This document shows positions 35,172 through 45,851 of a DNA stretch of 64,000 nt, piece after piece. Origin of the DNA: Bacteroides xylanisolvens XB1A (GTDB taxonomy: Bacteria > Bacteroidota > Bacteroidia > Bacteroidales > Bacteroidaceae). Each line of letters starts with the position of its first letter. Positions within the stretch are counted from its first letter, which is position 1. Below the pieces are notes generated by a model. The model saw only the letters and a program-made list of their open reading frames with translations, ran no database searches and was not told the DNA's origin. The DNA lies in assembly GCF_000210075.1 (NCBI RefSeq), contig NC_021017.1, positions 3,297,736 to 3,361,735 on the forward strand, read 5' to 3'. The translations under genes were made by a program, and so were the position numbers.

Positions 35172-36329
35172 ATGAGAACTATATACTTATTGATTAGTTT
35201 TTCCATCTATTGTTTACACGTACTTGGTCAAACAGATACGGAGATAATATATAAATCAACGAGTAATAATGCATATTATATGCACTATTATTCAGGATTT
35301 GTATCCATTGGTAATAACGTTTATCCATTGTCGGGAAAAGAAAATCCTTTAAATTGGCAAGATTGGTATCATTTTGATTGGAGGGAAGTAAAGAATCTGT
35401 CTAAATATATAGAACCTTACATTGGGCCTTATTTAAAAAATATTCAATTAATGGAAGATGATTACTTTAAAACAACAATATGGATTGATTTACAAGGGAA
35501 TCTGATATATTGTGAATTTAATTATCCGTCTAAAATAAATATTCCACTTACGGTGATAGAACAAATCGAAACATCCCTAAAGGCTAATGGAAAGGTTAAG
35601 GTAACTCCTATTGGTACTCCTAGGAATGATATGTACTATGTACAATCTTGTGTCTTTGTTGATTTGGAGCAACTTCAATCGCGACTTTATCACCCTGTTG
35701 CCCCCTCATGGAATGATGATATCGCTATCCAACTGGATAATGTTTTTCCAACTGCCACTTATTATGCGGATTATTTGAATAGAAGGAGCTATGTCTCTTT
35801 TTATTCTGGCATGTTCAATTACACAGATGGTTCAACTGAAACGCAAGGAAATATTTATATATCGGGGACGGGCGAAGCGGCATTCACACTGTCTTTTATC
35901 AATGTTACCGACCGGGACATTATTCTGGATTTGGGTCAACTAACAGTTCGGATGGATGAGCCCGGATACACATACAGGCCTCGAATATCTTCTATAAGTA
36001 TAAATGGAGGACCTCGGTTAGATATTAATTCACGAACAGCGGTAGTTGAGAATGATGGAGGTGTCGTTTCTATAATCTTCTATTTTGATGATATATTGGA
36101 CATGTCTGGCAACTATTATAATACGTATCCGACAGCTTATAAGCTGAGCTTTTATTATGGCAATCATAATATATTTGAGCATGTTATAGATGAAAGATAT
36201 GATTATGATGTGTGTGACGCATCAAGTATTACCTGGTACAGAGAAGGTTACATCATGTTCCGATATATGTATAACAAAAATAAGGTAGGGATGTTCTATA
36301 ATAAAACCACTGATACTTATTTTTACTAA
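35172..36329 (+). CDS. Secreted protein of unknown function (possibly DUF5043-like)
   Basis: A 385-residue protein with a signal peptide (YLLISFSIYCLHVLGQ) and no other membrane segment; probably periplasmic or surface. Aromatic-rich beta sequence (YYMHYYSGFVSIGNNVY; TYYADYLNRRSYVSFYSG) suggests a beta-sandwich fold. I suspect the Bacteroides DUF5043 family but cannot confirm it. AT-rich like the end of the gene before it, with which it may have been acquired. It could be a partner or protective protein for the HExxH lipoprotein; this is inference from position only. Confidence 0.6.
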   Translation: MRTIYLLISFSIYCLHVLGQTDTEIIYKSTSNNAYYMHYYSGFVSIGNNVYPLSGKENPLNWQDWYHFDWREVKNLSKYIEPYIGPYLKNIQLMEDDYFKTTIWIDLQGNLIYCEFNYPSKINIPLTVIEQIETSLKANGKVKVTPIGTPRNDMYYVQSCVFVDLEQLQSRLYHPVAPSWNDDIAIQLDNVFPTATYYADYLNRRSYVSFYSGMFNYTDGSTETQGNIYISGTGEAAFTLSFINVTDRDIILDLGQLTVRMDEPGYTYRPRISSISINGGPRLDINSRTAVVENDGGVVSIIFYFDDILDMSGNYYNTYPTAYKLSFYYGNHNIFEHVIDERYDYDVCDASSITWYREGYIMFRYMYNKNKVGMFYNKTTDTYFY

Positions 36330-36333
36330 ATCA

Positions 36334-38334
36334 ATGAAGAACTTATTATTACAAAGCATACTACTATTCCTCCTGCTGACAAGCTGCTCCTCTGTCCCTT
36401 CTGATGTCCGCATAGCATTAGAACAAGCCGGAATAAACCGTCAAGAACTGGAAAAAGTGATTGAGCACTATAAAACCACTGGAGAAATACAAAAATTGAA
36501 GGCAGCATACTTCCTCATAGCCAATATGCCAGGGAAGTATGCCGAGTATTATAGTTGCAACGAACAAGCATACGAGATGTTTTTGCGCGGTAAAGATGCC
36601 AATAAACGCAACAATCGTGTGGCATACGAAGATTCTCTGGCAGAGCAGATAGATATGCTGAAAGATTTGTCGGGAGGATGGGTACCGCTTATGGTTAAGG
36701 ACATTGATGTTATCTCAAGCAAGTACCTTATTGAAAATATAGATTTGGCATTTAAAGTCTGGAAAGAACCTTGGGCTTGTCACTTTACATTTGATGAGTT
36801 TTGTGAATATATTTTGCCTTACCGCATTCTTCACGAACCTATATCAGACTGGAGGAAATATCTGTACGAGAAATATTCGTGGGTGAAGGATTCACTTAAG
36901 AATGTATCCGATACAGAAGAGCTGGTGCTTCATCTTAATGACTTGATTGCAAAAGACTTTTGGACGCTGGACGAACTAGACATTCCTTTCGTGTCTGTTC
37001 CTTTGCTCGAAAAGGCAAAAGCCGGAGGATGCGACCAGCGTTACGTATTAATGATTTCCTTGCTACGGGCGATGGGGGTGCCTGCCATGATGGACTATGC
37101 ACCACAACACAATAACACATTTAAAGACCATAAATGGGTGGTCTATTTGGATAGCCTGCATCATTACCGTCCCTGCGATGCAGGACGCATACGAGGTAAA
37201 ATATTCCTCAAGGACAATTTGAGATGTGCCTTTCCGGCAGGGCTTGTCATCCCCTTGGCTGATGGCTTTGGTTCCAATGTGTTTCGCTATACATACGCTA
37301 TCAACAGAAACAGTTTGGCAAAAAAAACGAAGAACAAACATGCTTTGCCTCCCTTTTTCCGTAGTTCGTGTGTTAAGAACGTGTCCGATCAGTATGTTTT
37401 CGACATGCACCCTGTAATATACGACATGCCGTCCGAGCTACAACTTAAGGATAATGAAGCCGTTTATCTGGCTGTCTTTGGCTATGGAAGCCATATCAGG
37501 GAGGCAGACTATGCCCAAGTAAAAAATAACAAAGTGAGATTTGAGCATATCGGAAGCGGTATCGTTTATCTTGTCTGCGCATACGGGCATGAACGGCTTG
37601 TGCCTATTTCTTATCCCATCTTGTTGCGGGACTCCTTGGGTAAGACAGAAATACTCAAACCGGACACCGTGCGCAAACAAAAAATGATTCTTACCAGAAA
37701 ATGCAAGCCCTCTTTGCTGATGCAAGGATTTGCGGAGTCTATGATTGGAGGACGTTTTGAAGGTAGCGACACTCCGGACTTTAAACATCCGGAAACACTT
37801 TTTACAATCAAAGAAGCTCCCTATTCACTGACAGAAGTTGACATAAACGTGATGTCTTCCTACAGATATGTACGCTATACATCTGTTCATTCGGGAATCT
37901 TTGCAGCGGAAATACAATTCTGGGGTACAGATAGAGAAGGAAAGGCTGTCATGTTGGAAGGAACGCCCATTGTGCATTTAGGCAGTGACAGTATTCCTAA
38001 CAGCGAACCAGAGAACGCTTTCGACAATAATATACGTACCAATTTCAATGCACCTTCCCATTCTTGGGTCGGATTGGACTTAAAGTCCCCTCAATCCATT
38101 ACGAAAGTGAAATATCTTCCGAGAAATAATTTTAATGTTATAGAGGTGGGTAATAAATATGAATTGATGTATTACAACGACAGGTGGGTATCTTTAGGTA
38201 TACAGACTGCCACCAATCAATACTTGGAATATGATAATGCCCCTACTCAAGCTCTTTTCCTATTAAGAAACCTGACACAAGGAAAAGAGGAGAGGATTTT
38301 TACCTATGAAAACGGGAAACAGGTATGGTGGTAA
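36334..38334 (+). CDS. Transglutaminase-like lipoprotein with discoidin-like C-terminus
   Basis: A 666-residue protein with a lipobox (LLLTSCSS). The middle (~220-300) has a transglutaminase/protease-like core: GGCDQRYVLMISLLRAMGVPA supplies the Cys, DHKWVVYLDS the His and Asp. The last ~150 residues look like a discoidin/F5-8C carbohydrate-binding fold (SYRYVRYTSVHSGIFAAEI; ENAFDNNIRTNF). Likely anchored at the outer membrane or surface. It starts 4 bases after the upstream stop and overlaps the next gene by 10 bases, so it is co-translated with both. Confidence 0.75.
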   Translation: MKNLLLQSILLFLLLTSCSSVPSDVRIALEQAGINRQELEKVIEHYKTTGEIQKLKAAYFLIANMPGKYAEYYSCNEQAYEMFLRGKDANKRNNRVAYEDSLAEQIDMLKDLSGGWVPLMVKDIDVISSKYLIENIDLAFKVWKEPWACHFTFDEFCEYILPYRILHEPISDWRKYLYEKYSWVKDSLKNVSDTEELVLHLNDLIAKDFWTLDELDIPFVSVPLLEKAKAGGCDQRYVLMISLLRAMGVPAMMDYAPQHNNTFKDHKWVVYLDSLHHYRPCDAGRIRGKIFLKDNLRCAFPAGLVIPLADGFGSNVFRYTYAINRNSLAKKTKNKHALPPFFRSSCVKNVSDQYVFDMHPVIYDMPSELQLKDNEAVYLAVFGYGSHIREADYAQVKNNKVRFEHIGSGIVYLVCAYGHERLVPISYPILLRDSLGKTEILKPDTVRKQKMILTRKCKPSLLMQGFAESMIGGRFEGSDTPDFKHPETLFTIKEAPYSLTEVDINVMSSYRYVRYTSVHSGIFAAEIQFWGTDREGKAVMLEGTPIVHLGSDSIPNSEPENAFDNNIRTNFNAPSHSWVGLDLKSPQSITKVKYLPRNNFNVIEVGNKYELMYYNDRWVSLGIQTATNQYLEYDNAPTQALFLLRNLTQGKEERIFTYENGKQVWW

Positions 38335-40067
38335 ATGAGAGGATAGAAATAAAAATAGATACATTCATTATTGCTGCTATTCTTGTATGCTTGGTGTTTA
38401 ATCTATGCGCTGGTTTGTTTGATAGCCAACGAACTTCTTCCATAATATCTGTCTCTTATTTGATCGCCTTATTTTGTATTCGTACAACTTTCTTTAGGGT
38501 AAAAAAAAGTGTGCGGATACAAATCCCTGATATTTTGTTTGTTTGCTATTTTATATTTGCTGCTTTCAAGAATGATACCGATTTTAATCTTAATCAGTTG
38601 GGTGATATCATCATCCTGTTATTATATATTTGCATCAGGATGACTGATGCTCTTGATTACAAATTTTTATATATAATCATACTATGCCTTACTGTAGCTT
38701 TATCGTTCTACGGGTATTTGCAATGTGCCGGTGTATTACTCGTTCGGAATAAAGAATACCTCATGACTGGACCTTTCTATAATCCTGCACCATACGGTGC
38801 GCTCATTTGTTTCTTTATTTCTATTATAATCACTGTTGTTATCACGATTCCCGAAAAAGCCCATAAACATGTTTCCTTGTGTGTCATCGGCTTTTCTCTT
38901 CCTGCACTCGCTCTCTCGGCATCAAGGGCTGCATGGCTGGCAAGTGGTGCTGTTCTTCTCTTTATGTTCTTGCTTAAAAGCAAAAACAAATTGCGACAAT
39001 TGCCAAGGAGTATCGGTCGTTTGTGCGTGATAAGTTTATTTGCGGTATTCATTTTGTCTTGTCTGCTTTTATATCATGTAAGACCGGAATCGGTTAAAGG
39101 AAGGCTATTTATCTGGAAAGTATCATCGGAAATGATAAAGAAAACTTTCGTTACAGGTCTTGGATACAATAGCTTTGAAGCCAATTATATGAATTATCAG
39201 GGTGAATACTTCAAACAGGGTAAAGGAGACGAGACTGAAAAATATCTGGCAGGGAATGTGGTTTCCGCATATAATGAGCCTATCCGGATAATGATAGAGT
39301 ACGGTTTAATAGGATTGTCCATATATATGTTACTCGCTTGTTTCGTATTGTTTCGAACTCAACAGCGAGAGACCGTTTCAATGGCTGCCAAAATGGTAAT
39401 TTCTGCCTATATTCTGTTCGGGCTGTTCTCATATCCCAATAAAATATTCTCTCTGCAAGTGCTTGCAGTCATATCCTTTGCCTGTTTGCTGAATGAACGA
39501 AAGGACAAGGTTACGTATCAGCTACGGTTTGGATTTTTACATCGGTCTATTATAGGACTTCCTTTTGCATTCATATCTTTAGGATTACTTTTCAATACGA
39601 TCAGGTTTCATTATGCCTATCAGGAATTTCAGTCATTATTGGAAACGAATAGGACTAATATTACCGCAAAACTAAATGAATTGGTGCCTATATTGTCAGG
39701 GGATTATTTATTTCTACAGAACTATTGTGTTCTGGCGAAGGATATAGTTGAAGAAAAGACCCTTCTTGAAAAATTAGACAAGGCGATCTCCTTGTCACCT
39801 TCAACCACATTATATCGAATGAAGGGCGATTGTCTATATTGGCACAATCGGTATGAAGAAGCAGAGACATTTTATTGGAGTGCTTATTATATGCTTCCTT
39901 CCAATCAATGGGCAAGAGCAAGAATCGCTATGCTATACCTCAAACAAGGTAAAAGGAAAGAAGCGGAACAGCTTGCGGCTTCCATATTAAAAGAAAGAAT
40001 AAAATCTCATGGGTTTGATACATTCTTGTTGCGTCAAGAAATGAAAGAGGTCTTGTCAACGCATTAG
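38325..40067 (+). CDS. O-antigen ligase/Wzy_C-like membrane protein with TPR tail
   Basis: A 580-residue protein with about ten to twelve membrane helices in residues 1-~430, a large periplasmic loop (VSAYNEPIRIMIEYG preceded by FVTGLGYNSF) in the O-antigen ligase/polymerase position, and a soluble helical tail with TPR-like repeats (~430-580: AISLSPSTTLYRMKGDCLYW). Relatives join glycans to lipid A or to proteins (WaaL, PglL). Overlaps the transglutaminase gene by 10 bases, which ties a glycan-transfer enzyme to surface lipoproteins; protein glycosylation is a possible role but not shown. Confidence 0.75.
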   Translation: MVVNERIEIKIDTFIIAAILVCLVFNLCAGLFDSQRTSSIISVSYLIALFCIRTTFFRVKKSVRIQIPDILFVCYFIFAAFKNDTDFNLNQLGDIIILLLYICIRMTDALDYKFLYIIILCLTVALSFYGYLQCAGVLLVRNKEYLMTGPFYNPAPYGALICFFISIIITVVITIPEKAHKHVSLCVIGFSLPALALSASRAAWLASGAVLLFMFLLKSKNKLRQLPRSIGRLCVISLFAVFILSCLLLYHVRPESVKGRLFIWKVSSEMIKKTFVTGLGYNSFEANYMNYQGEYFKQGKGDETEKYLAGNVVSAYNEPIRIMIEYGLIGLSIYMLLACFVLFRTQQRETVSMAAKMVISAYILFGLFSYPNKIFSLQVLAVISFACLLNERKDKVTYQLRFGFLHRSIIGLPFAFISLGLLFNTIRFHYAYQEFQSLLETNRTNITAKLNELVPILSGDYLFLQNYCVLAKDIVEEKTLLEKLDKAISLSPSTTLYRMKGDCLYWHNRYEEAETFYWSAYYMLPSNQWARARIAMLYLKQGKRKEAEQLAASILKERIKSHGFDTFLLRQEMKEVLSTH

Positions 40068-40126
40068 AAGAGATTGAATAGTTATTAAGACAACTCTAAA
40101 TATAGATAATTGAAACAGTATTTCGT

Positions 40127-40522
40127 TTATTTGTCTAATTGTTTAATCCCGTCCGATTCTTTTTCAAACTGATAAGTTCCTCCTTTTTCGCTAAGATCAA
40201 ACGTAGAGACTAATTCTGTGTTATTATCTACGATCAATAAAGCGCTTTGTTCCGCAAAACGTCCCACTTCTACAGTGTAAGGCTCTTCCGATATAGTTTT
40301 ATTGGAGATAAGACTGTCGTTGACAAACAAAGAGATAGAATCTCCGGCAAAACCTTTTACCAGACTGATTGTGTAGCTTTCGATGAAATGACGTTCTTCC
40401 TGCTTTTCCCGTTGTAGCCGCATACTCATGTATACGAAAATAACCACTACAAAAATGACGGCAAAAGCAAGAATTCCGTTACCTACCATAAACTGTTTAT
40501 TTGTGTTGAGACGATGTGCCAT
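40127..40522 (-). CDS. Hypothetical protein with one N-terminal membrane helix
   Basis: 131 residues from ATG 40522; an upstream in-frame ATG at 40567 lies before the candidate -7 box TATCTTTA (40548-40555) and is less likely. It has a short basic start, one hydrophobic helix (GILAFAVIFVVVIFVYM) and a ~95-residue extracytoplasmic domain rich in Ser, Glu and Val. No family recognised. Divergent from rimP. Confidence 0.6.
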   Translation of the reverse strand: MAHRLNTNKQFMVGNGILAFAVIFVVVIFVYMSMRLQREKQEERHFIESYTISLVKGFAGDSISLFVNDSLISNKTISEEPYTVEVGRFAEQSALLIVDNNTELVSTFDLSEKGGTYQFEKESDGIKQLDK

Positions 40523-40619
40523 AGTCGTTATTTTTTGAATTGTGGCGTAAAGATACGAATATAGCACTGTTAATTCATACTTTTTTTCTTTAATCTTTTG
40601 TAGTCGAATAGATTATTTA

Positions 40620-40627
40620 TATCTTTG
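40620..40627 (+). promoter_or_regulatory. -7 box for rimP-nusA-infB
   Basis: TATCTTTG, 67 bases before the rimP ATG. A short G+A and U-rich leader follows (GGTGGAGG, then TTTTTTTG), which might fold or pause polymerase. Confidence 0.6.
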
Positions 40628-40694
40628 CAACCGGAAACGGATGAAAGGTGGAGGGGCAATTAAGCTCCTTTTTTTGTTCTTATATAGTTAATAA

Positions 40695-41162
40695 ATGATA
40701 GAAAAGAAAACTGTTTGTCAGATTGTAGATGAGTGGCTGGAAGGAAAAGACTACTTTTTAGTAGAAGTAACTGTGAGCCCGGATGACAAAATTGTGGTCG
40801 AAATTGACCATGCAGAAGGTGTTTGGATCGAAGATTGTGTGGAGCTTAGCCGCTACATAGAGTCAAAACTGAACCGTGAAGAGGAAGATTATGAACTGGA
40901 AGTAGGGTCGGCCGGTATCGGACAGCCCTTTAAAGTACTGCAACAGTATTATATCCACATCGGACAAGAAGTGGAGGTATTGACTAAAGACGGACGTAAA
41001 CTGGCCGGCATACTGAAAGATGCCGATGAAGAGAAGTTTACGGTAGCCGTACAAAAGAAAGTAAAACTAGAAGGATCCAAACGTCCGAAACTGATAGAAG
41101 AGGACGAAACCTTTACTTATGAGCAAATAAAATATACTAAATACTTAATTAGCTTTAAATAG
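40695..41162 (+). CDS. rimP: Ribosome maturation factor RimP
   Basis: A 155-residue protein. The N-terminal half carries CVELSRYIESKLN and YELEVGSAGIGQPF (family form: LEVSSPGLDRPL), the C-terminal half the SH3-like barrel (GQEVEVLTKDGRKLAGIL, FTYEQIKYTKYLI). RimP helps mature the 30S subunit. Directly upstream of nusA with a 2-base gap, the classic rimP-nusA-infB order. Confidence 0.94.
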   Translation: MIEKKTVCQIVDEWLEGKDYFLVEVTVSPDDKIVVEIDHAEGVWIEDCVELSRYIESKLNREEEDYELEVGSAGIGQPFKVLQQYYIHIGQEVEVLTKDGRKLAGILKDADEEKFTVAVQKKVKLEGSKRPKLIEEDETFTYEQIKYTKYLISFK

Positions 41163-41164
41163 TT

Positions 41165-42445
41165 ATGGCCAAAAAAGAAGAAACAATCAGCTTGATTGAT
41201 ACATTTTCGGAATTTAAGGAACTGAAGAATATCGATAGAACGACGATGGTTAGCGTACTCGAAGAGTCGTTCCGTAGCGTAATCGCGAAAATGTTTGGCA
41301 CCGATGAGAATTACGACGTGATCGTGAACCCGGATAAGGGTGACTTCGAGATCTGGCGTAACCGTGAAGTTGTGGCCGATGAAGATTTGACTAACCCGAA
41401 TATGCAGATTTCGTTGAGCGAAGCACAGAAAATTGATGCTTCCTACGAAGAAGGTGAAGAGGTGACTGACGAAGTGATTTTTGCCAAATTCGGACGTCGT
41501 GCTATCCTGAATCTCCGCCAGACATTGGCTTCCAAGATTCTGGAACTCGAGAAAGACAGTATTTATAATAAATATATAGATAAGGTAGGTACGATCATCA
41601 ATGCAGAAGTGTATCAGATCTGGAAGAAAGAAATGTTGCTCTTAGATGATGAAGGAAACGAGTTGCTGTTGCCTAAGACCGAACAAATCCCGAGCGATTT
41701 CTATCGCAAAGGTGAAACGGCCCGTGCAGTAGTTGCCCGCGTGGATAACAAGAATAATAATCCTAAGATAATCTTGTCACGTACTTCTCCCGTTTTCCTG
41801 CAACGTTTGTTTGAGATGGAAGTACCCGAAATTAATGATGGTTTGATTACCATCAAGAAGATTGCCCGTATCCCTGGTGAACGTGCCAAGATCGCGGTAG
41901 AATCTTACGATGACAGAATCGACCCTGTAGGAGCCTGTGTAGGTGTAAAGGGAAGTCGTATTCATGGCATTGTTCGTGAACTTCGCAATGAGAACATCGA
42001 CGTAATTAATTACACATCGAACATCTCATTGTTTATACAGCGCGCTTTAAGCCCGGCTAAGATTTCTTCTATCCGTCTGAATGAGGAAGAGAAGAAAGCG
42101 GAGGTTTTCCTCAAACCGGAAGAAGTTTCGCTGGCTATCGGTAAAGGCGGTTTGAACATCAAACTGGCCAGTATGTTAACTGAGTACACTATCGACGTGT
42201 TCCGTGAGTTGGATGAGAATGTAGCGGATGAAGATATCTATCTCGACGAATTCAGAGACGAAATCGACGGATGGGTGATCGACGCCATCAAGGCTATCGG
42301 CATTGATACGGCGAAGGCTGTGTTGAATGCTCCTCGTGAGATGTTGATTGAAAAGACGGACTTGGAAGAAGAGACAGTGGACGAGGTAATACGCATTTTG
42401 AAATCGGAGTTTGAAGAAGAAGGTGAAAATTCAGTAGAAAATTGA
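41165..42445 (+). CDS. nusA: Transcription termination/antitermination factor NusA
   Basis: A 426-residue protein. An N-terminal RNA polymerase-binding domain (~1-130) with LIDTFSEFKELKNID is followed by an S1 domain (~135-205) and two KH domains (VGACVGVKGSRIHGIVREL near 260; LAIGKGGLNIKLASMLTEY near 325). The acidic C-terminal ~80 residues hold a short helix-hairpin-like region. It controls pausing and termination. Between rimP and infB. Confidence 0.96.
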   Translation: MAKKEETISLIDTFSEFKELKNIDRTTMVSVLEESFRSVIAKMFGTDENYDVIVNPDKGDFEIWRNREVVADEDLTNPNMQISLSEAQKIDASYEEGEEVTDEVIFAKFGRRAILNLRQTLASKILELEKDSIYNKYIDKVGTIINAEVYQIWKKEMLLLDDEGNELLLPKTEQIPSDFYRKGETARAVVARVDNKNNNPKIILSRTSPVFLQRLFEMEVPEINDGLITIKKIARIPGERAKIAVESYDDRIDPVGACVGVKGSRIHGIVRELRNENIDVINYTSNISLFIQRALSPAKISSIRLNEEEKKAEVFLKPEEVSLAIGKGGLNIKLASMLTEYTIDVFRELDENVADEDIYLDEFRDEIDGWVIDAIKAIGIDTAKAVLNAPREMLIEKTDLEEETVDEVIRILKSEFEEEGENSVEN

Positions 42446-42525
42446 GAATTTAAAATTGAAAAATGAAAGTTATCTCTGTTATACTACATCGTAACTTTTA
42501 ATTCTTCATTCTTAATTCTTCATTT
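42438..42525. repeat. AT-rich inverted repeat between nusA and infB
   Basis: Left arm around 42438-42473 (AATTGAGAATTTAAAATTG form) faces the right arm at 42491-42526, built of ATTCTTC/ATTCTTA words. The arms pair imperfectly over ~35 bases. It is of the same kind as the repeat at 12756-12830. Confidence 0.55.
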
Positions 42526-42558
42526 AAACAAGCTCCATTTATTCATTAATTTTAAAAT

Positions 42559-45500
42559 ATGACGATAAGGTTAAACAAAGTTACAAGAGATTTGAACGTA
42601 GGAATCGCGACGGTAGTTGAGTTCCTGCAAAAGAAAGGGCATACCGTAGAGGCTAATCCTAATACCAAAATTAGCGAGGAGCAATACGCTATACTCGTAA
42701 AAGAGTTTAGTACAGATAAGAACCTTAGACTTGAATCGGAGCGTTTCATACAGGAACGTCAGAATAAGGAACGTAATAAGGCGTCTGTTTCGATTGAAGG
42801 CTTCGAAAAGCAGCCGGAGAAACAGAAGTCGGAAGATGTGATTAAGACAGTCGTACCTGAGGATGCACGTCCGAAGTTTAAACCTGTCGGAAAAATTGAT
42901 TTGGATAAACTGAATGGTCGTAAACCTGAAAAGGTGGAGAAGGAACCGGAACAGAAACAAGAAGAACCTGTTGTAGAACGGCCTGTCGTTAAACCCGAAG
43001 TAAAAAAGGAGCCCGAGAAGAGAGAACCCGAGGTGAAGAAAGAAGAGGTGGTGATACCTCCTGTTTCTGTAGTAGAGCCTACTCCAGTGGTGGTTGAGCC
43101 CGTAGTAGTCCCGGAACCTGTAGTGGAGAAGAAGCCGGTAGAAGTTGAAAAAGTAGTAGAAGAAGTGAAAAAAGAAGAGCCGAAGGTAGTAGAAACTGCA
43201 CCTGTGAAGGCGGAAGAACATAAAGAAGAAAAAAAGGTGGAAACTGCACAGGCTGAAGTAACCCCGGTAGCAGAAAAAGCTCCGGAGGATGATGGTGTTT
43301 TCAAAATCCGTCAACCGGAATTAGGCGCGAAGATCAATGTGATCGGTCAGATCGACTTGGCTGCATTGAACCAGTCTACTCGTCCGAAGAAGAAATCGAA
43401 GGAAGAGAAGCGTCGCGAACGTGAAGAGAAAGAGAAAATCCGTCAGGATCAGAAGAAACTGATGAAGGAAGCCATCATCAAAGAAATCCGTAAGGATGAT
43501 TCTAAAGTGGTGAAGAACGGTCCGAAAGAAAGCGCGGATGCTGCTAAGAAAAAACGTAACCGTATCAATAAAGAAAAGGTAGACGTTAATAACGTTGCGA
43601 CTTCCAACTTTGCTGCACCGAGACCTAATATACAAGGTAAAGGTGGCAATGGTAATAACAACGGTCAGGGCGGACAAGGAAATAATAACAGAAGAAATAA
43701 CAACAATAATAAGGATCGCTTCAAGAAGCCGGTTATCAAACAGGAAGTGAGCGAGGAAGACGTAGCAAAACAGGTAAAAGAAACTCTTGCACGTCTGACA
43801 ACCAAAGGTAAGAACAAGACGTCCAAATACCGTAAAGAAAAACGTGAAATGGCTTCCAACCGTATGCAGGAACTGGAAGATCAGGAAATGGCAGACAGCA
43901 AGGTATTGAAGTTGACCGAGTTTGTTACGGCTAACGAACTGGCAACGATGATGGATGTATCTGTCAATCAGGTTATCGCTACTTGTATGAGTATTGGTAT
44001 CATGGTTTCCATCAACCAGCGTCTGGATGCGGAAACAATTAATCTGGTGGCAGAAGAGTTCGGATTCAAGACAGAATATGTAAGTGCGGAAGTGGCACAA
44101 GCTATCGTTGAAGAAGAAGATGCTCCGGAAGATTTGCAACCGCGCGCTCCGATTGTTACAGTGATGGGACACGTTGACCACGGTAAGACTTCTTTGCTCG
44201 ACTATATCCGTAAGGCGAACGTAATTGCCGGTGAAGCCGGAGGTATTACACAGCATATCGGTGCATATAACGTGCAACTGGAAGACGGTCGCCGTATCAC
44301 GTTCCTCGATACTCCGGGTCACGAAGCGTTTACCGCTATGCGTGCACGTGGTGCGAAAGTAACGGATATTGCTATCATTATTGTGGCTGCCGATGATAAC
44401 GTGATGCCGCAGACGAAGGAAGCAATCAATCACGCGATGGCTGCCGGTGTACCTATTGTATTTGCAATCAATAAGGTAGATAAACCGACTGCGAATCCGG
44501 ATAAGATTAAAGAAGAACTGGCTGCAATGAATTACCTTGTTGAAGAATGGGGTGGTAAGTATCAGTCACAAGATATCTCTGCCAAGAAAGGTATGGGTGT
44601 GGAAGATTTGCTGGAAAAAGTATTGCTCGAAGCAGAAATGCTCGACCTGAAAGCAAATCCGGACCGTAATGCTACGGGTTCCATCATCGAATCTTCACTG
44701 GATAAGGGACGTGGATATGTAGCTACTGTATTGGTATCTAACGGTACTCTGAAAGTGGGAGACATCGTACTGGCAGGAACCAGCTACGGACGTGTGAAGG
44801 CTATGTTCAACGAACGTAACCAACGCATCAAAGAAGCAGGACCTTCCGAACCGGCTTTGGTATTGGGATTGAACGGTGCACCTGCTGCAGGTGATACATT
44901 CCATGTTGTTGAAAGCGATCAGGAAGCTCGTGAAATCACCAACAAACGTGAACAGTTGGCTCGTGAACAGGGCTTGCGTACGCAGAAGATCCTTACGTTG
45001 GATGAGTTGGGCCGTCGTATTGCTTTGGGTAACTTCCAGGAATTGAACATCATCGTTAAGGGTGACGTGGACGGTTCTGTTGAGGCATTGAGCGACTCGT
45101 TAATCAAGTTGTCTACGGAACAAATTCAGGTAAATGTCATCCATAAGGGTGTGGGAGCAATTTCCGAGTCGGATGTTTCTCTGGCTGCCGCTTCGGATGC
45201 GATTATCGTCGGATTCCAGGTACGTCCTTCGGGTGCTGCCGCTAAGATGGCTGAACAGGAAGGTGTCGACATCCGTAAGTACTCTGTCATCTACGATGCA
45301 ATCGAAGAGGTGAAGGCTGCTATGGAAGGTATGTTGGCTCCGGAACTGAAGGAACAAATCACGGCAACTATCGAAATCCGCGAAGTATTCAACATTACGA
45401 AGGTGGGTTTGGTAGCCGGTGCAATGGTGAAGACCGGAAAGGTGAAACGAAGCGACAAGGCTCGTTTGATCCGCGATGGTATCGTCATCTTTACCGGAAA

Positions 45501-45648
45501 CATTAACGCGTTGAAGCGCTTCAAGGACGATGTGAAGGAAGTAGGTACAAACTTCGAGTGTGGTATCAGTCTGGTGAACTGCAACGACATGAAGGTAGGC
45601 GATATGATCGAGACATTCGAAGAAATAGAAGTGAAACAGACTTTATGA
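42559..45648 (+). CDS. infB: Translation initiation factor IF-2
   Basis: A 1029-residue GTPase, long for IF-2 because of an extended N-terminal region. Residues 1-~60 are the IF2_N HTH-like part. Residues ~75-410 are low-complexity: Pro/Glu/Val/Lys-rich, then Lys/Arg-rich, then an Asn/Gly-rich block (~365-390). A second IF2_N domain is at ~450-510. The G domain has [12 protein letters not shown] near 536, LDTPGHEAF and NKVDKP; domains II-IV follow. It brings fMet-tRNA to the 30S subunit. 113 bases after nusA. Confidence 0.97.
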   Translation: MTIRLNKVTRDLNVGIATVVEFLQKKGHTVEANPNTKISEEQYAILVKEFSTDKNLRLESERFIQERQNKERNKASVSIEGFEKQPEKQKSEDVIKTVVPEDARPKFKPVGKIDLDKLNGRKPEKVEKEPEQKQEEPVVERPVVKPEVKKEPEKREPEVKKEEVVIPPVSVVEPTPVVVEPVVVPEPVVEKKPVEVEKVVEEVKKEEPKVVETAPVKAEEHKEEKKVETAQAEVTPVAEKAPEDDGVFKIRQPELGAKINVIGQIDLAALNQSTRPKKKSKEEKRREREEKEKIRQDQKKLMKEAIIKEIRKDDSKVVKNGPKESADAAKKKRNRINKEKVDVNNVATSNFAAPRPNIQGKGGNGNNNGQGGQGNNNRRNNNNNKDRFKKPVIKQEVSEEDVAKQVKETLARLTTKGKNKTSKYRKEKREMASNRMQELEDQEMADSKVLKLTEFVTANELATMMDVSVNQVIATCMSIGIMVSINQRLDAETINLVAEEFGFKTEYVSAEVAQAIVEEEDAPEDLQPRAPIVTVMGHVDHGKTSLLDYIRKANVIAGEAGGITQHIGAYNVQLEDGRRITFLDTPGHEAFTAMRARGAKVTDIAIIIVAADDNVMPQTKEAINHAMAAGVPIVFAINKVDKPTANPDKIKEELAAMNYLVEEWGGKYQSQDISAKKGMGVEDLLEKVLLEAEMLDLKANPDRNATGSIIESSLDKGRGYVATVLVSNGTLKVGDIVLAGTSYGRVKAMFNERNQRIKEAGPSEPALVLGLNGAPAAGDTFHVVESDQEAREITNKREQLAREQGLRTQKILTLDELGRRIALGNFQELNIIVKGDVDGSVEALSDSLIKLSTEQIQVNVIHKGVGAISESDVSLAAASDAIIVGFQVRPSGAAAKMAEQEGVDIRKYSVIYDAIEEVKAAMEGMLAPELKEQITATIEIREVFNITKVGLVAGAMVKTGKVKRSDKARLIRDGIVIFTGNINALKRFKDDVKEVGTNFECGISLVNCNDMKVGDMIETFEEIEVKQTL

Positions 45649-45850
45649 TTTATGAGTTATGATTTATGAATTATAAGGGTATAAGGCCATTCGCGAAGTA
45701 ATGGTTGCAACAATAGATGGGTGGTAATGTGGTACTATTTTATATGGGACACCACCTTACCACTTTATTGTTTTATCACCTGACAGAAATATAAATCACA
45801 GATCATAATCATAGAAACATAAATCATAAATCACAAATCATAAATCACAA
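45643..45850. repeat. AT-rich inverted repeat pair between infB and cvpA
   Basis: TTATGATTTATGA words at 45643-45675 are answered by ATAAATCATAAATCACAAATC words at 45790-45850 on the other side of a hairpin (45721-45763). Arm pairing is imperfect but extends over ~33 bases. The right arm runs up to the cvpA GTG start. Confidence 0.55.
45721..45763 (+). terminator. Hairpin after infB, possible terminator
   Basis: GTGGTAATGTGGT (45721-45733) pairs with ACCACCTTACCAC (45751-45763) at 12 of 13 positions, followed by TTTATTGTTTT. It probably ends the rimP-nusA-infB transcript. Confidence 0.55.
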
Positions 45851-45851
45851 C

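Noticed and set aside
42571-44433. Long minus-strand open frames opposite infB
   Set aside because: They mirror the repetitive, biased codons of infB and show no protein features of their own.
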